Assembly (NCBI GenBank): GCA_039583875.1
Contig: CM077163.1
Location: 230,942,646-231,006,645, forward strand
Source: Platanthera guangdongensis
Lineage: Eukaryota > Streptophyta > Magnoliopsida > Asparagales > Orchidaceae
DNA length: 64,000 nt
Reading direction: 5' to 3'
Position numbers and translations under genes: made by a program. The notes under the pieces were generated by a model. That model was not told the DNA's origin and made no database searches. It saw only the letters and a list, made by a program, of their open reading frames with translations. Shown in pieces: positions 1-10,982 of the stretch (the first letter of the stretch is position 1; every line of letters starts with the position of its first letter).

Positions 1-1125
1 TGCTCGCACTGGCCCTTGATGGTTTTGGACTTGATCACACTTGGTGTCAAGTTCATGGTGTCCGCCGTATCCGCGAAATCCGCTGTGACCGGGCGGACTG
101 TTGCTGTTTGCCTTTGGTCGTGGACTTGTGGCGGATTGAGGTGTGAGTCTTGCGGACTGCCTCGGGTTGGTGCGGACTGCCATTGATGGGGGTTGCTGTC
201 CTGCAGTGGTTGGAGCTTTGCGGGCTGGTGCCTTGTCCGCTTAGCTTAGGCGGACTGGAGAGGGTTCGTCAATGGTTGCCTTGCTCCTGGCGGTTTCCCT
301 TGGTGACTGGCTAAGTCCTCGCGGACTGAGCGGACGGTCGTTTGTGTTCGCGCGGACTGGGGCGGTGTCGCTATCTCTTGGGCGGTGACCACACTCCTCA
401 CCTGGCCTATAAATAGGACCCCCCTGGCACATCTACAGTAACCTAAGTAACGTGAGTGAACAGTAAATTGGGTTGGGCGAGTGGTGCGGTCTGTGTTTTC
501 CAGTCCGCGCGGATTGTTTCAGGCTGACGGTTTGCTGTGTGCAGGTCGCGCGGATAACTTCAAGGAGCCAGGAGGTTGGCTGTGACTTCGGTCAGTGCTT
601 GGAAGTGTGCGGTCTCTGCGGATTCAGCAGGAGGTCGCTCTGCGGCTTGTCAGTTCTGTTTCAACTTTCCCAGTTTCAATAACCTGTCCGCCGGTTTCAG
701 GCGGGTAGGGGAGTTCCTCAGTTCGGGTTCAGCAGGAGGCGAATAACGGTCTGTCCGCGCAGCCTCGCGGTCTCGACGGACTCCGTGGTATTCGGCGGAT
801 TGCAGCATAGCTTGGGCGAGCTCAGCGGTCTCGGCGGTCTCGGCGACCTCGCGGTCTCGGCGGACTGGAGTGCTGTCCGCCCGGCTTGTTTTTTGGTTTC
901 TTCTGTTTACAGCTATAATACTAGCGAAATCATGTCTCGCTATGTATGCCTCGGATTGTAAAGAAGTGAATGCATAATAAGACCTTGTGCTTCCATTATT
1001 TTGTTGGGTGCAACCTCTAGTCCTTGGGTTTTCCGCAGGTTCAGCGTGCGAACTGGGTAGTTCCGAAGATATTAATTTGGTGTTTGGGCTATCTTGCTGA
1101 CCACGTTGAGAAAATTTAACAAGGT
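1..1125 (+). repeat. GC-rich LTR-like region, left end outside the window
   Basis: No gene is visible. The first 900 bases carry a short GC-rich word, GCGGACTG, in at least seven exact copies plus many variants (gcggattg, gcggtctg, gcggtctc). A TATA box stands at 408-415, and the composition drops to ordinary AT content after about 900. A word array, then TATA, then a plainer tail is what a U3-R-U5 long terminal repeat looks like; copia element B in this window has the same design with a different word. I found neither a primer site nor a second copy, so this may be a solo or truncated LTR. The short ORFs here follow repeat periodicity and are not genes. Confidence 0.45.
408..415 (+). promoter_or_regulatory. 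TATA box of the LTR-like region
   Basis: TATAAATA in the context cctataaatagga. It follows the GCGGACTG word array and would place a transcription start near 440. It matches the TATA contexts at 3810 and 5398. Confidence 0.45.
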
Positions 1126-1147
1126 GATCTCTATCTGTCGGCTTGGG

Positions 1148-1872
1148 CTAGAAATCACGAGAAGCACGACTGCTAAAATGGGGATGATGAGCCACTAGCG
1201 CAGATACCTCTGGAAGGTTGGAGGTGGTCCAGGACTGTTGTCGATCAAACTCTTGTTGAACAATATTGTAAACCTCAGGAAGTGAGGGAATAGGAACATG
1301 CCCCAAGATTTGGACCGTAATCAGATCAAAATCTCTATGCAAGCCATGTAGGAACTCAAATACCTGATTTGTACCTTCGTGATTCTTCAACAAGAGTGCA
1401 TCCGCATTGCACACAATGCCGAGAGAGTTAAAATGATCGTACTCCTGATATAGCTGGGTGAACTCAAGGTAATAGGCTGAAGGAGAATGATCCCTCTGAC
1501 AGAGATTTCCGATCTTGCGGCGAAGCTGAAAGATTTGGGCCACATTCCCCTTTGCGAGAATAGGTAGACTCATCGCGCTTCCATATGTCTGCAGCTGTAT
1601 CCAGGAAGAGGTAATTTCGTGCAATCGATTCCTGCATGGAATTGATAAGCCATGAGATGACGAGAATTTTCTGACTCCCATTTAGGCCAAGCAGTAGAAA
1701 TCGGAGTCAGGGCAATGGTGGTGCCAGTGAAGTAGCCAAAGGGATGTCGACTCTTCAGGGCAAGAGTAATAGAGCGGGACCAAGCCAAATAGTTGGTGTC
1801 ATCAAGACAGATTGTAGTAAGCTGTGAATAGAGGTGATCTTGACCAGCCCGGGTAGATCCAGCGGGGGTCAT
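1148..1872 (-). pseudogene. Copia gag fragment, frameshifted
   Basis: Gag forms the particle shell. The N-terminal part (1872 to about 1690) has the signature of the plant copia gag family: residues DDTNYLAWSRSITLAL, then GYFTGT and W..WE. The frame then shifts and the second part (about 1680 to 1148) continues with QLRRKIGNL, LEFTQLYQEYDHF, VFEFLHGLHRDFD and a QQEFDRQQSW tail. At least one indel near 1620-1690 separates the frames. No zinc knuckle or pol follows, because the element is cut at 1148. The family assignment rests on motif order; the exact lineage is unknown. Confidence 0.7.
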
Positions 1873-2335
1873 GAGAGTACATAATCATTAATCTCTGACA
1901 TGAAAACAAAGGCAACCAACCCGCCAAGAAGACTAAATAGGGTAGAGAAGAAAACCCCGTCAAAGAGAATAAGAACGAACAAACATCAATGAAGTATTAG
2001 AAGTCACGATCCACGGCCAAAGGAAAATCTAGATTGAAGATTGGAAAACATCCCACCGTTTGAATCTCACGAAACTTGAGAGGAAGGATGAAGTGGGCAA
2101 AGCGAAACTTTTGCCAAAGTATGAGGTCAATCGGACCACTGGAAGCCCGTCCGGGGAGGCATCAGTGTCGATCGGCTGGCAACATGTCGAGCGCCGATCG
2201 GCGCTGCAGAAGGGGCCGTGAGCCTCTAAAGAGAGGGAGAGAGAGAGAGAGAGGCCGGATGGAAGGCAGACGGGAGATCGGCGTAGCGGAAGACGGGCGG
2301 AAGCAAGGAAGCACCCGGGAGGTTAGCCACACGGT

Positions 2336-2347
2336 GGCTCTGATACC
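2336..2347 (-). other. Primer binding site of element K
   Basis: Plus-strand GGCTCTGATACC, which is GGTATCAGAGCC on the element strand. It is complementary to the 3' end of plant initiator-Met tRNA and lies one base inside the LTR end. Confidence 0.8.
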
Positions 2348-2348
2348 T

Positions 2349-2440
2349 TGTCAAATTAGGGCTTCATTCAAGAGAGGAGTCCCCTATATCTAGGGGAGAA
2401 ATACATCGAAATAAAAAGTATAACGAGGTACGGTCTAACA
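2349..2440 (-). repeat. 5' LTR of element K, 92 bp
   Basis: It runs from TGTCAAATTAGG to GGTCTAACA on the plus strand, so it has TG...CA ends, and it abuts the primer site. The outer end is inferred from the CA alone because no second LTR is present. Confidence 0.55.
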
Positions 2441-2603
2441 CTTAATTTTCATCTCGAGGAGCTTTCTCCCCACCAAAGTTGCGAAAAACAGGAGCTGATC
2501 GGACATGATGGAGAGGACCAAAGGGCCCAAGGTAGTAATGTTGGTCTTGAGAGCATCGTCGGCAACTGCTTTTATTCATGCCTGGGTCATTGTTATTTAA
2601 TGC

Positions 2604-3197
2604 TCATGAGCTTCCCATTTCTGTTTCAGAATCTAATTGTTCTATCAGCTTCTTTAGAATTTCATCTTCGAATTCTATTTGTTCTGGTGGTAGTTTTTCG
2701 AGTCTAGAACCTGATAGGTCCTCCTGAAAGGATCCAGATTGCAGGTAGCCAAACCGTCCACATCCTTTGATGGAGAAAGTGGGGTAGACAAAGTCAACCC
2801 CATAAGCGCCGAAACCGCTATCGCCGTCGCCATCGCTGCCGCCATCGCCGCCGCCATCGCCGCCGACATCACCGACGACATCGCCATCATCGTTTTCATC
2901 ACTGCCACCGTCGCCACCTTCGTCACGGCAACCGCCACCATCACCGTCATTGTCTTCATCACAGTCGTCGTCGTCGTCGCCGCCGCCATCGTCGCGGCAA
3001 CCGCCGCCATCATCTTCATCACGGCCGCCGTCGCACCGGCGTTCACCTCCATCACCGCGGCAACCGCCGTTATCGCCACGGCAATCGCCGTCATTATCTT
3101 CATCACCGCGGTCGTCGCCTCCGTCGCCGCCATCGCCGCAGCAACCGCCGCTGCTGTTCTTCTCATCCACTGCCGCCGCTGTCGTCGCCCTTCTCAT
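2604..3197 (-). CDS. Hypothetical Gly/Asp/Cys-rich ORF, doubtful
   Basis: This is an open frame of 197 codons. About residues 20-125 are translated trinucleotide repeat (GDGG, DDDD, CRDDGG). The last 70 residues are not repetitive: they include FVYPTFSIKGCGRFGYL and an acidic, probably helical end with LPPEQIEFEDEILKKL. I do not recognise it. The opposite strand is also open over most of the length, which is expected of a (GCCGCC/ATC)n array, so openness is weak evidence. The C-terminal part could be a real exon into which the repeat expanded, or chance. Confidence 0.2.
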   Translation of the reverse strand: MRRATTAAAVDEKNSSGGCCGDGGDGGDDRGDEDNDGDCRGDNGGCRGDGGERRCDGGRDEDDGGGCRDDGGGDDDDDCDEDNDGDGGGCRDEGGDGGSDENDDGDVVGDVGGDGGGDGGSDGDGDSGFGAYGVDFVYPTFSIKGCGRFGYLQSGSFQEDLSGSRLEKLPPEQIEFEDEILKKLIEQLDSETEMGSS

Positions 3198-3510
3198 ACA
3201 CCGCTGCAGCCGCCGTCGCCCCTCTCTTCCTCGGACGTTGCCGTCGCTCCTCTCTCCTGCGGCCGCCGCCGCCGTCGCTCCTCTCTTCCTCGGACGCCGC
3301 CTCCGTCACTCCTCTCTCCCGCCGTCGTCGCTCCTCTTTCCTGGACGCCTCCGCTGTCGCTCCTCTCCTACCGCCGCCGTCGCTCCTCTCTTCCTCTGAC
3401 GCCGCCGTCGTCGCTCCTCTCTCCCGCGGCGGTGGCCGCTATCGCTTCTCTTTTCATCGGACGCCGCCGCCGTCGCTCCTCTCTTTCTCGAACGCCGCCA
3501 CCGTCGCCGA
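2800..3510. repeat. Trinucleotide-biased low-complexity array
   Basis: Long runs of gccgccatc and cgtcgtcgc up to about 3200 grade into a degenerate repeat of cgccgtcgctcctctctt up to about 3510. A shorter version of the second part returns at about 4895-5100, just before the second copy of the 1.59-kb duplication. Confidence 0.8.
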
Positions 3511-3809
3511 CCGGATTCCGTCTCCGGTCGGCCTGCGCCGGCCGGTTTATTGGCCGTTGTCAATTCTCCACCATCTGATCACGCTCCTGCCATCGTCGTC
3601 GTCGGTTACATGGGTAACCACCCACGTAACCGCTCGCATGACATCCCATAGTGGGGAAAATGAGTAACCAAAAATAAAATTGAGTTGCGTCTAGTAAAAT
3701 TGTAAAATAATATGCGCATAAATGCGTCATGAAATCGGCCTATAAATATCAATCATGATGGTTATGGGCTGCGGATAGTTGTATAATCGTCATAACCACT
3801 CATGAAGCC

Positions 3810-3817
3810 TATAAATA
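3810..3817 (+). promoter_or_regulatory. TATA box, copy 1 of the duplication
   Basis: TATAAATA in cctataaatagagc, followed by a pyrimidine-rich leader (ttctcattctctcc-like). Confidence 0.5.
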
Positions 3818-4019
3818 GAGCATCAGTTCCTTCTTAACTCTCATTCTCTCCAAAACCGAAAAATGCTTTTACGTATTTTCTCTCTCCTTGCTCCTTCATC
3901 TTATTCATTTCCTTCTCCCCCTTCGAAGATCTTCAGGCATTCCTTGAAGATCTACTTCGTCTTTGAAGCCTCTTTTGAAGATCTTCATCTTCAACGTCCA
4001 GAAAATTCTCCTACGGAAT

Positions 4020-4900
4020 TTCTCTCTCCTCCACTTCTCTTCCTTGTGCGCTCATGCACGCGCCGCCTCTTTGCGCGATCTCAAACGCACTGCTTCCTTG
4101 AGAGAGAGTGTCTCTTCCTTGTGTGCTCTTGCGCGTGTTCCTTCTTCACGCGCCCCCGCGCGCTCCGCTTCCCAGCACGCTCTCACGCGCTCCGTTTTCT
4201 TACGCACATCACTTCCTTTCTCGCTCCCGCATGCTCAGCTTCCTTGCACGCTTTCGCGCGTGTCTCTTCCTTGCACGTTCTTGCGAGCGTCTCTTCCTTG
4301 CGCGCTCTTGCGCACGTCTCTTCCTTGCACGCCCCCGCGCGCTCCGCCTCCCAGCGCGCACTCACGTGCCCCGCTTCCTTGTGCGCTCTCACACTCGTCG
4401 CTTCCTTGTGCGCTCTCGCGTGCGCCTCTTCCTTACGCGCATCTCTTCCTTGCACGCTCCCACGCACTCTCGCGCAGGAGGCTCCCTTGCACGGGCCTCT
4501 TCCCCCCGCGCTCTGCGCGCTCCCCATCAGCAAGCGCCCTGCGCGCTCTCTACCAGCAAGCGCTCCACACTCTCTCCAACAAGCGCCTTGAGCGCTCTAT
4601 ACCAGCAAGCGCTGCACGCGCTCTCCTCCAACAAGTGCCCCGAACGCTCTCCTCCAACAAGCTCTCTGCGAGTTCTCTACTAGTAAGTGCACCGCAACAA
4701 GCGTTCTGCGCGCTCTCCTCCAGCAATCGCCCCACGTACTCTCTACCATCTAACGCTCCACGCGCCCTCCTCCAGTAAGCTTCCTGCGCGCTCTCTGCCA
4801 ACAAGCGCCCCATGTGCTCTCCTTTGGCAAGCGCTCAGTGTGCTCCTCCAACGAGCGCACCGCGTGCTCTCCATCAGCAAGCACTCGGCGCGCTCTGCCA
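4020..4900 (+). repeat. Minisatellite of gcgcgctct/cttccttg units
   Basis: Two related degenerate arrays lie here. From about 4020 to 4500, units of roughly 30 bases contain cttccttg followed by cgcgctct. From about 4500 to 4900, units contain agcaagcgc and gcgctctc. The same first array reappears at about 5640-5870 in the second copy. All three plus-strand frames and parts of the minus strand stay open across it; the resulting Ala/Leu/Ser/Arg peptides are artefacts. Confidence 0.85.
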
Positions 4901-5397
4901 TCACTCAGACGTCGCCACCGTCCCTCCTCTCCCGCGGCCGATGCCGCTCCTCTCTTCCCCGAACGCCGTCGGCGTCGCTCCTCTCTCCCCCGAACGCCGT
5001 CGGCGTCGCTCCTCTCTCCTACGACCGCCGCTGCTCCTATCTTCCTCGGACGCTGCCACCGTCGCTCCTCTCTTTCTCGGATGCTGCCGCCATCACCGAT
5101 CGGATTCCGTCTCCGGCCGGCCTCCACCGACCGGGTCCTTGGCTGTCGTCAATTCTCCACCATCCTATTACGCTTCTGCCATCGTCGCTGTCAGTTGCAT
5201 AGGTAACCACCCACGTAACCGCCCGCATGACCTCCCATAGTGGGGGAAATGCGTAGCCAAAAATAGAATTGGGTTGCGTCTAGTAAAATTGTAAAATAAT
5301 ATGCGCATAAAGCGTCATGAAATCGGCTTATAAATAACGATCATGGTGGTTATGGGCTGCGGATAGCTGCATAACCGCCATAACCACCCATGAAGCC

Positions 5398-5405
5398 TAT
5401 AAATA
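5398..5405 (+). promoter_or_regulatory. TATA box, copy 2 of the duplication
   Basis: TATAAATA in cctataaataggacc, 1588 bases after its counterpart in copy 1. Confidence 0.5.
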
Positions 5406-5880
5406 GGACCTCGGTTCCTCCTTAATTCTCATTCTCTCCTGAACCGGAAAATTCTCCTACGAATTCTCTCACATTCCTCCATCTTCTTCATTTTCTTCTC
5501 CCCCCTCAAAGATCTTCAAGGAATAAGATCTTGAAGCATTCCTTGAAGATCTCCTTCATCTTCGAAGTCTCCTTTGAAGATCTTCATCTTCTCCACCCAA
5601 AAAATTCTCCTACGGAATTTCTCTCTCCTTCACTTCTCTTCCTTGTGCGCTCCCGCGCGCACCGCCTCCTTGCGCGCTCTCGAGTGCATCGCTTCCTTCC
5701 GCGCTCTCGCGTGCACCTTTTCTTTGTGCTCTCTTGCGCCCTCACGCGCCCCAGCGCGCTTTCACGCGCTCGGCTTCCTTGCGCACTCTCGCGCACATCT
5801 CTTCCTTTCTCGTTCCTGCACGCTCAGCTTCCTTGCGCGCTTTTGCGCGTCTCTTGCGCGTTCTTGTGCGCGTCTCTTCA

Positions 5881-7590
5881 AGGGGCGGCCAGAAGGCGTG
5901 AGGGGTGGCGGCTAGAGGTAGGGCGGATGGAGGGAGTTTCAGAGGGGGAGGCAGATTGAGGATAGCTGGCTGGATGCGTGAATAACAGTGCAACAACCTG
6001 TTTTGAGGAAAAGGGCAGACTGTATCGAAGATCTGAACAGGAACGGTGGCTGGACAGCAAGATGAAGAGGTAGAGGTAGGGGCTGGAAAATAAAAAAAGG
6101 ATACAAACTTACCCAAGCGGTTGCCACCAAGGAGATCCACGGAGTCGGCACCGCGGAGGGGATCACTGAAAATGAGGAAGATCTCTCCAAATTTCAACAA
6201 TGAATAAAATGAGCAGCCCTAACATCTATTCATAAGAGATTAAAATTAGGGCACTCAGAATTAACGACTGTGATTGGTCGATGATTTCGGGACCAAAAAT
6301 ACATGAAATAATGCCTGAAAAATATAAAGTGATATATGAAAAAACATCAAATCGCGGATCTAGTTGCATCTGTGGAGTCGGATTATCAATCCGGGCACGC
6401 CATATATGACATTAAAAACTCATCAATCGGCCCCGAACGAGCCCAAACTCATCCTTCGCTGCAGGTCCACGTCTCCGCTTCCCCATCAGATTTATGTTTG
6501 GCATTTACACACCCGCATCTCTCATCTACCAAAACAATATCATCTGCAAGCAATAAACACCAAAGTATTGCTTATTGGAAATGATGAGCTCACTAAGACA
6601 ACAGTGATACGTAATTTCATCTACTAAAACTGACTCTTGATGTAAGCCAAAAGTGATATGTAATTTTTGTGTTAATTCTCCAGTTGTTCTCACTCTTGTC
6701 ACTGAATTTGTATATATATATATTTGATTATGTCAATATACGATACATTAATACCTTTCTTTTTCTACGACTCTTTGTAAGACCGGAGAGAGGAGAAAGT
6801 AATGACCTCATTAAAAACTCATTCATTTAATAATAACCCATTCATGAGACTGAAATGAGTCAACTTTATATAAGAACACAAACCTTGGAATAAGTATGAG
6901 ATCGTCCTTATCCTTATCTTTTAATTTAGGATGAGCATATCCCAATCTTTATCATATTTAAAAATTAATCTAAATGCAAAAAATAGTCATAATCAATGAC
7001 AAGCCCCAAAAGGCTTGAAAGTTAATTCAATTAAGCTCTGCTAAAGCCAAGTTAGACTCATTTTGATTGACCTGTGATAAATTTGATCTGCGTGAAATAA
7101 TTGGCAAAATGGTCACCCCAACTAGTTGAATTGCTTGGTAAACCCAACAGCAAGAAAGAGGCCAATGAGATGCTTCAACAGCAGTTTACAGGTTCACAAT
7201 GCCATCTAACATGAGTTCAAAGATGTTTATATCTTCAGTGTGCTACATAGGTTTCTGAAAAAAACCTCAGAAGAAACTGGAAACAAATCAAAACAACAAC
7301 AGGTAGATTACTCAAAGTTGTCTGAAATGACATCTAGGGATTCCAGTAAAGTAGTTTTCGCACTCCAGATACTTTTAAGGGACAAGAAAGATAGCATTAA
7401 GGATCATCATCAAATAGCTAGATAATCAAGCTTAAATGTATTTATCATGACATTTCAAAAAGAGATAAACATCTATCATATAAAGAAACACAAAATATGC
7501 AGATTTTCAAATTATTTAAGATTCTGCAGTTCTAATAGAAGTGTTATGACATAGTAAACTGACCTTACAGAAAAATGCTCTCTTCAAAGA
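5881..7590. other. Unclassified stretch downstream of the cellular gene
   Basis: No gene that I can support. At 5880-6200 a minus-strand frame of about 100 residues runs beyond the minisatellite (FGEIFLIFSDPLRGADSVDL near its start); I do not recognise it. At 6700-7590 the sequence is AT-rich and transcript-like (for example 7240-7425) but shows no recognisable domain. The part just left of 7591 should include the 3' untranslated region of the minus-strand gene; I could not pick a poly(A) site. Confidence 0.4.
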
Positions 7591-7714
7591 TCAGTTGTCA
7601 TCATATGATACATGAAAATCAGTTCTGCAGCCTAATGCATCTGGATCTTCAGCTCCGCAGCAATCATAAAATTTGGCGGCATATGGTGGATCTTCTGGAC
7701 CGAGTTCATAATAC
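7591..7714 (-). CDS. Last coding exon of a conserved plant gene, product unknown
   Basis: Read on the minus strand, this exon starts after a good 3' splice site (a pyrimidine-rich tract then gcccaAG at 7716-7715). It supplies one base that completes an Arg codon begun by the exon at 29307-29479, then encodes 40 residues and a TGA at 7593-7591. The peptide begins YYELGPEDPPYAAKFYDCC and ends with GCRTDFHVSYDDN. The three cysteines and the final histidine, with the Cys and His of the preceding exon, look like metal-binding positions; that is inference. The codons are clean, with no stops or shifts. I recognise the style of a conserved gene but cannot name the family. Confidence 0.75.
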
Positions 7715-8056
7715 CTTGGGCAACACAAAGAAAGAGATGAAACTTAAATATGAGCTTGTGCTTTGTGACGTCGTCAATGGTCCTGGAGTCTATGTGAGTA
7801 TGTGACTACAATAATAATAGATGAAACAAACCTAGCATAGAAGATTAGAAAACAACCCAAATATCCAGATTATTAAATTGGAAGATTACTCCCTTATGTG
7901 AACCTTTATTTCATTATTTGTGCTATAATCTATGACAGGTGAACATCTGACAAACAGTCCAATATGTTGATTAACCTGATATAGTTATAACCAGTAATTG
8001 AAAACAAGATATTTCGACTACAGAAAACAAATGCAAGTTCAAATGATGCAACTCAG

Positions 8057-8369
8057 TGTTATGGGCCTACTTGGAGGTTGCCGAAGGAGTGGCCGGAGGT
8101 AGAGATGATGGTGGTGGAGAAACTACGGAGCCTTAACCGTGACTGCCTAAGCAGGGCGTGCTCGAAAGAGAGCTTCCAAAATCTCTTTTAGGGTTTAGGA
8201 AAAAGGCTTTTTTCATTGATATCTCATAAAAGTTCACTAGGGTCCTTTAAATAAAACGAACAAGGACATTTCCGTAAATAGCCCAACATAATAATGACAA
8301 ACATATAATGAAGAAATACAAAATACAACTTGATAATAAGAGAACTAATTGGGCACGTTGCCCAAAACA
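8057..8369 (-). repeat. 3' LTR of element G
   Basis: Plus-strand ends TGTTATGGG and CCCAAAACA. It is clearly diverged from the right copy, with substitutions and small indels by eye, so the insertion is old. Confidence 0.8.
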
Positions 8370-8394
8370 TCACTCCTGCCATCCAAAACGAGTT

Positions 8395-8700
8395 TGACCT
8401 AAAGCTCAAGGGGGATCAACGATGGTGCGAATTGCTCCAGAAAATTGTCCATAGAGCATCTCTGAAGTAATGCTGTGAGAGCGCCGATGGGGTTACTGCA
8501 TATGGGAGGACCAAAGCACTGGTTATAGTAGAGTCGCTTGAAGTTATCCCATGTCAGACCAGCTGATCAGTGAGGGGACGAGTGGGTCAAAGCAAAGCCG
8601 AGTCGAGAAGGTGGAAGGAGACCAGAGAAAATCGTTCAGCTGCCGGAGTTTGTTGGTGGCCAAATAATTTGATGCAGTACAAGTCTACAGGTGGCGGGGA
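8395..8700 (-). pseudogene. Gypsy gag core fragment of element G
   Basis: Reading the minus strand in the frame of codons tgg gat aac ttc aag gives WDNFKRLYYNQCFGPP, then NPIGALTALLQ, CSMDNFLEQF and IPLEL followed by a stop. This is the order seen in Retrotrans_gag domains of plant Ty3-gypsy elements (W..F, FGP, L..L.Q..S...Y...F). It ends in the immediate neighbourhood of the 3' LTR, so no pol ever followed in this copy. The 5' part of the gag lies 1.2 kb away. Confidence 0.7.
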
Positions 8701-9930
8701 ATCGATGACCAAACCCTAGATGCAATTCAAGCAAGTACATGACAGTTGCAAATTAAGCTACAATCGACCTTAAAATGATATAAGTGCATACACACGATCC
8801 AATAACATACTAATTTAATGCAAGTGCAAATGTAAGACTGACTTAAATTGATAATAAACAATTAATTAATATAAAGATTTAACAAGTGCACAATCGTTCG
8901 GAGAAAATTGAAATGAGAAGCAAAAGTGATCCACAAATATTTGAGGCACAAATAACTTTAAGCCCGCGCCAAATACATCCTGCAAGTCAAACGATTTTCA
9001 CGGAAACAAAACATAACATTGCATCTCACTAAATATAGTACCAAGTACACAATAATAGAAAGAAAACCAACTATAACTTACGCGTGCAGGCGACGATTAA
9101 GCATAGCAGTGACGGGGATCAGAGAGCAGCTGGATTGGCACAGGGCTGCTGGAATCTAGGACAGTGGGCTAGTGGGTTGGTTTCAGGTTTGGAGAGGCGG
9201 CTGGAGGGTGGTTCCACGTTTGGGAATGGTTGCAGGAGGTGGCCGACTGTTTTGGGAATATATGGGGTTGTGGGGAGGGGAATTATAGGTCGTAGGAGAC
9301 GGGGAGGGCTACAGGAAGAGGGAGACGGAAGGCTTGAGGGCTGTAGTGGGGCCGACCGGAGTTGGGGAAGAGGTGGGGTGGCAGAAGGGTTGAAAGGGGC
9401 TTGTCAGGGCTGAGGAAGCGAGGATCAGGCGGTGAAAGGGCTGGAGGGAGGCCAACGGGGTTGGGGTGGACACAGGGTAGATGAGGGGTTGCGGCTTGGG
9501 CTGGGTGGAAGCCGACCGGGCTGGGTGGACTTCGGGAAGAGGAAAGGGGTTGCAGCTTTGGGCTGGAGGGAGGCCGATGGGGTTGGGGGATGCACGGGAG
9601 GGCGGCGAAAGTATCTGACCAGGAAAGGCACTGCTCAGAGTCTACCGAGAGTGAGACCGACAGATTGCAAGCTTGCAATCACCGATCCCCTGAACCGGAC
9701 ACCGACATGCATATAAATAAGAGGAAAAAATCATAAGGGACTTAGGTCACCCAAATCGGACGGCTCATATCGTCCAAGTCGATCGGGTGTCAAATACAAT
9801 TCAAAATACATAAAACAATATATCAAAAAGGCTCGGAATGATCATTCAGACACATCTGTGACCTCAGATCGTTTGTACGAGGAACGGATCATGACGATCT
9901 CTGACATAATTGCTCACACCTAGTGAGGCA
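8701..9930. other. Unclassified 1.2-kb segment inside element G
   Basis: It separates the two gag parts and is probably an insertion. AT-rich sequence (8701-9080) is followed by a G-rich plus strand (9100-9640) whose complement encodes only proline-rich low-complexity frames, then by AT-rich sequence again. A TATAAATA lies near 9712. I found no terminal repeats and no recognisable protein. Confidence 0.4.
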
Positions 9931-9932
9931 GC

Positions 9933-10400
9933 TCAAGAGATCAGTTTTTCCATCGTATGAGGGGAATTCCAATCGGGTATAGCCCGACAGAATAGCAGCT
10001 TCAGAGCCTGATGACGTGCGAGGTGGCTCGGGGTGGATGAGCGGCGGAAGCGGGGCTTGTCGGCGTGATCTGTGGATGGGGTTGTAACAACGAGTGGGGT
10101 GGTTGTTAGTCCAATAAGTTTGGTGGTGAGGGTTGACATGTCCTGATGATGTGCGTCGGCGTCTTGAAAGCGTATTTCTACGTCCTGAAGGCGTGCATCC
10201 ATGGGAAATATAACTGAGTGGAGCTGGATCATAGCATCCGAGAGATTGGGTGAGTTTCCCATATTGCGGATGGAAGTAAGACGAGATAAAGAGCGGGTGA
10301 CCAGATGACTAAATTCCTTTGAAGCGGTTGGTTGGGAGTTGCCACGAGAGCCGCGTTGTCGCCCAATGGTGACCAAAATAAATACACTCCAAGCCTTCAC
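9933..10400 (-). pseudogene. Gag N-terminal ORF of element G
   Basis: An open frame of 155 codons lies about 570 bases inside the primer site, where the gag start is expected. It contains DVEIRFQDADAHHQDM, then a Thr-rich segment and PRFRRSSTPSH near the C-terminus. I have no direct domain match for this part. The assignment rests on its position between the primer site and the recognisable gag core at 8395-8700. Confidence 0.4.
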
Positions 10401-10967
10401 TCCCTTTTATTTTGTAGGCAATGATAGAAAAGACATGAATAAATTAATTTCAAGGCTCCCAAGCGTGACGGTTAGAAATCAGAAGGTGCAGTGGGCTCGA
10501 TGTGAATAGATAGCTAGTGGTTTCCTTCTATGTTGATTTATCCTCTTTCTACGTTGATTTATCCGAAGGTTGCACGCGTGACTAAAGGGGCGGCTGAAAT
10601 ACAGTGGATCCGTATTGATCGAATACGCATGGAGCATACACATGAAGAACACGCGTGAAGAAGACGCGGCGTGCAGACATGCGTGATGGAGGGCTAGTGA
10701 GGGTCCTTCCGTTGTTGTGGGCTCGGCGCGGGGTTGACAAAATAGGCCTTTGATTGTTGAAGAGTTACAGGAAGCTCTGGCACAAAGACGATGGAAAGGC
10801 TGGCGGTACAGAAGTTGCACACAAAAATGAAGAGGCGGCTCCTGCTGGACGACGAGCGGAGCAATTTTAGAGGGACTAAGGAGACGATGTTGTTGGTGGG
10901 CTGCTCGTAAATGCCAGAGGGGAATGACACGTGGTCCTATTGGCGACAACGAAATGAGGAAGATGAA

Positions 10968-10980
10968 GCTCTGATACCAA
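10968..10980 (-). other. Primer binding site of element G
   Basis: Plus-strand GCTCTGATACCAA, the complement of TTGGTATCAGAGC. It is two bases from the right LTR. Confidence 0.85.
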
Positions 10981-10982
10981 GT

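Larger units (their letters stand above)
1148..2440 (-). mobile_element. Truncated copia-type element K: 5' LTR, primer site, gag
   Basis: Read on the minus strand, a 92-bp LTR (2440 down to 2349, TGTTAG to TTGACA) is followed after one base by a primer site and then by about 460 bases of leader with a GA-rich stretch near 2230-2260. A copia gag follows and is cut off at about 1148. Protease, integrase, RT and the 3' LTR are missing. The left boundary abuts the LTR-like region, which suggests truncation by a later insertion or deletion. Confidence 0.65.
3220..5880 (+). repeat. Tandem duplication, period about 1.59 kb
   Basis: Three landmarks repeat at the same distance: CGGATTCCGT at 3512 and 5101, TGTAAAATAATATGCGCATA at 3701 and 5290, and the TATA box at 3810 and 5398. 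Each copy has the same order: a GC-rich cgtcgctcc array, about 280 bases of unique AT-rich sequence, a TATA box, a pyrimidine-rich leader, then a gcgcgctc minisatellite. The second copy is shorter, because its arrays are smaller and it ends near 5880. The order resembles LTR sequence, but no primer site or pol was found. Confidence 0.8.

Noticed and set aside
2739..3578. 279-codon plus-strand ORF rich in Ala, Ile, Ser and Arg
   Set aside because: It is a translation of a trinucleotide-biased array; several frames on both strands are open over the same stretch.
4250..4480. Regularly spaced cttccttgcgcgctct repeats as a possible CRISPR or regulatory array
   Set aside because: No conserved unit separated by unique spacers; the period drifts, as in a minisatellite.
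3863..5240. Overlapping long ORFs in all frames (up to 271 codons)
   Set aside because: They follow the gcgcgctct minisatellite periodicity; the peptides are Leu/Ala/Ser/Arg repeats without any domain.
9084..9716. ORFs on both strands inside element G
   Set aside because: Gly/Arg-rich on one strand and Pro/Ser-rich on the other, as expected of a G-rich strand; no start context or domain.
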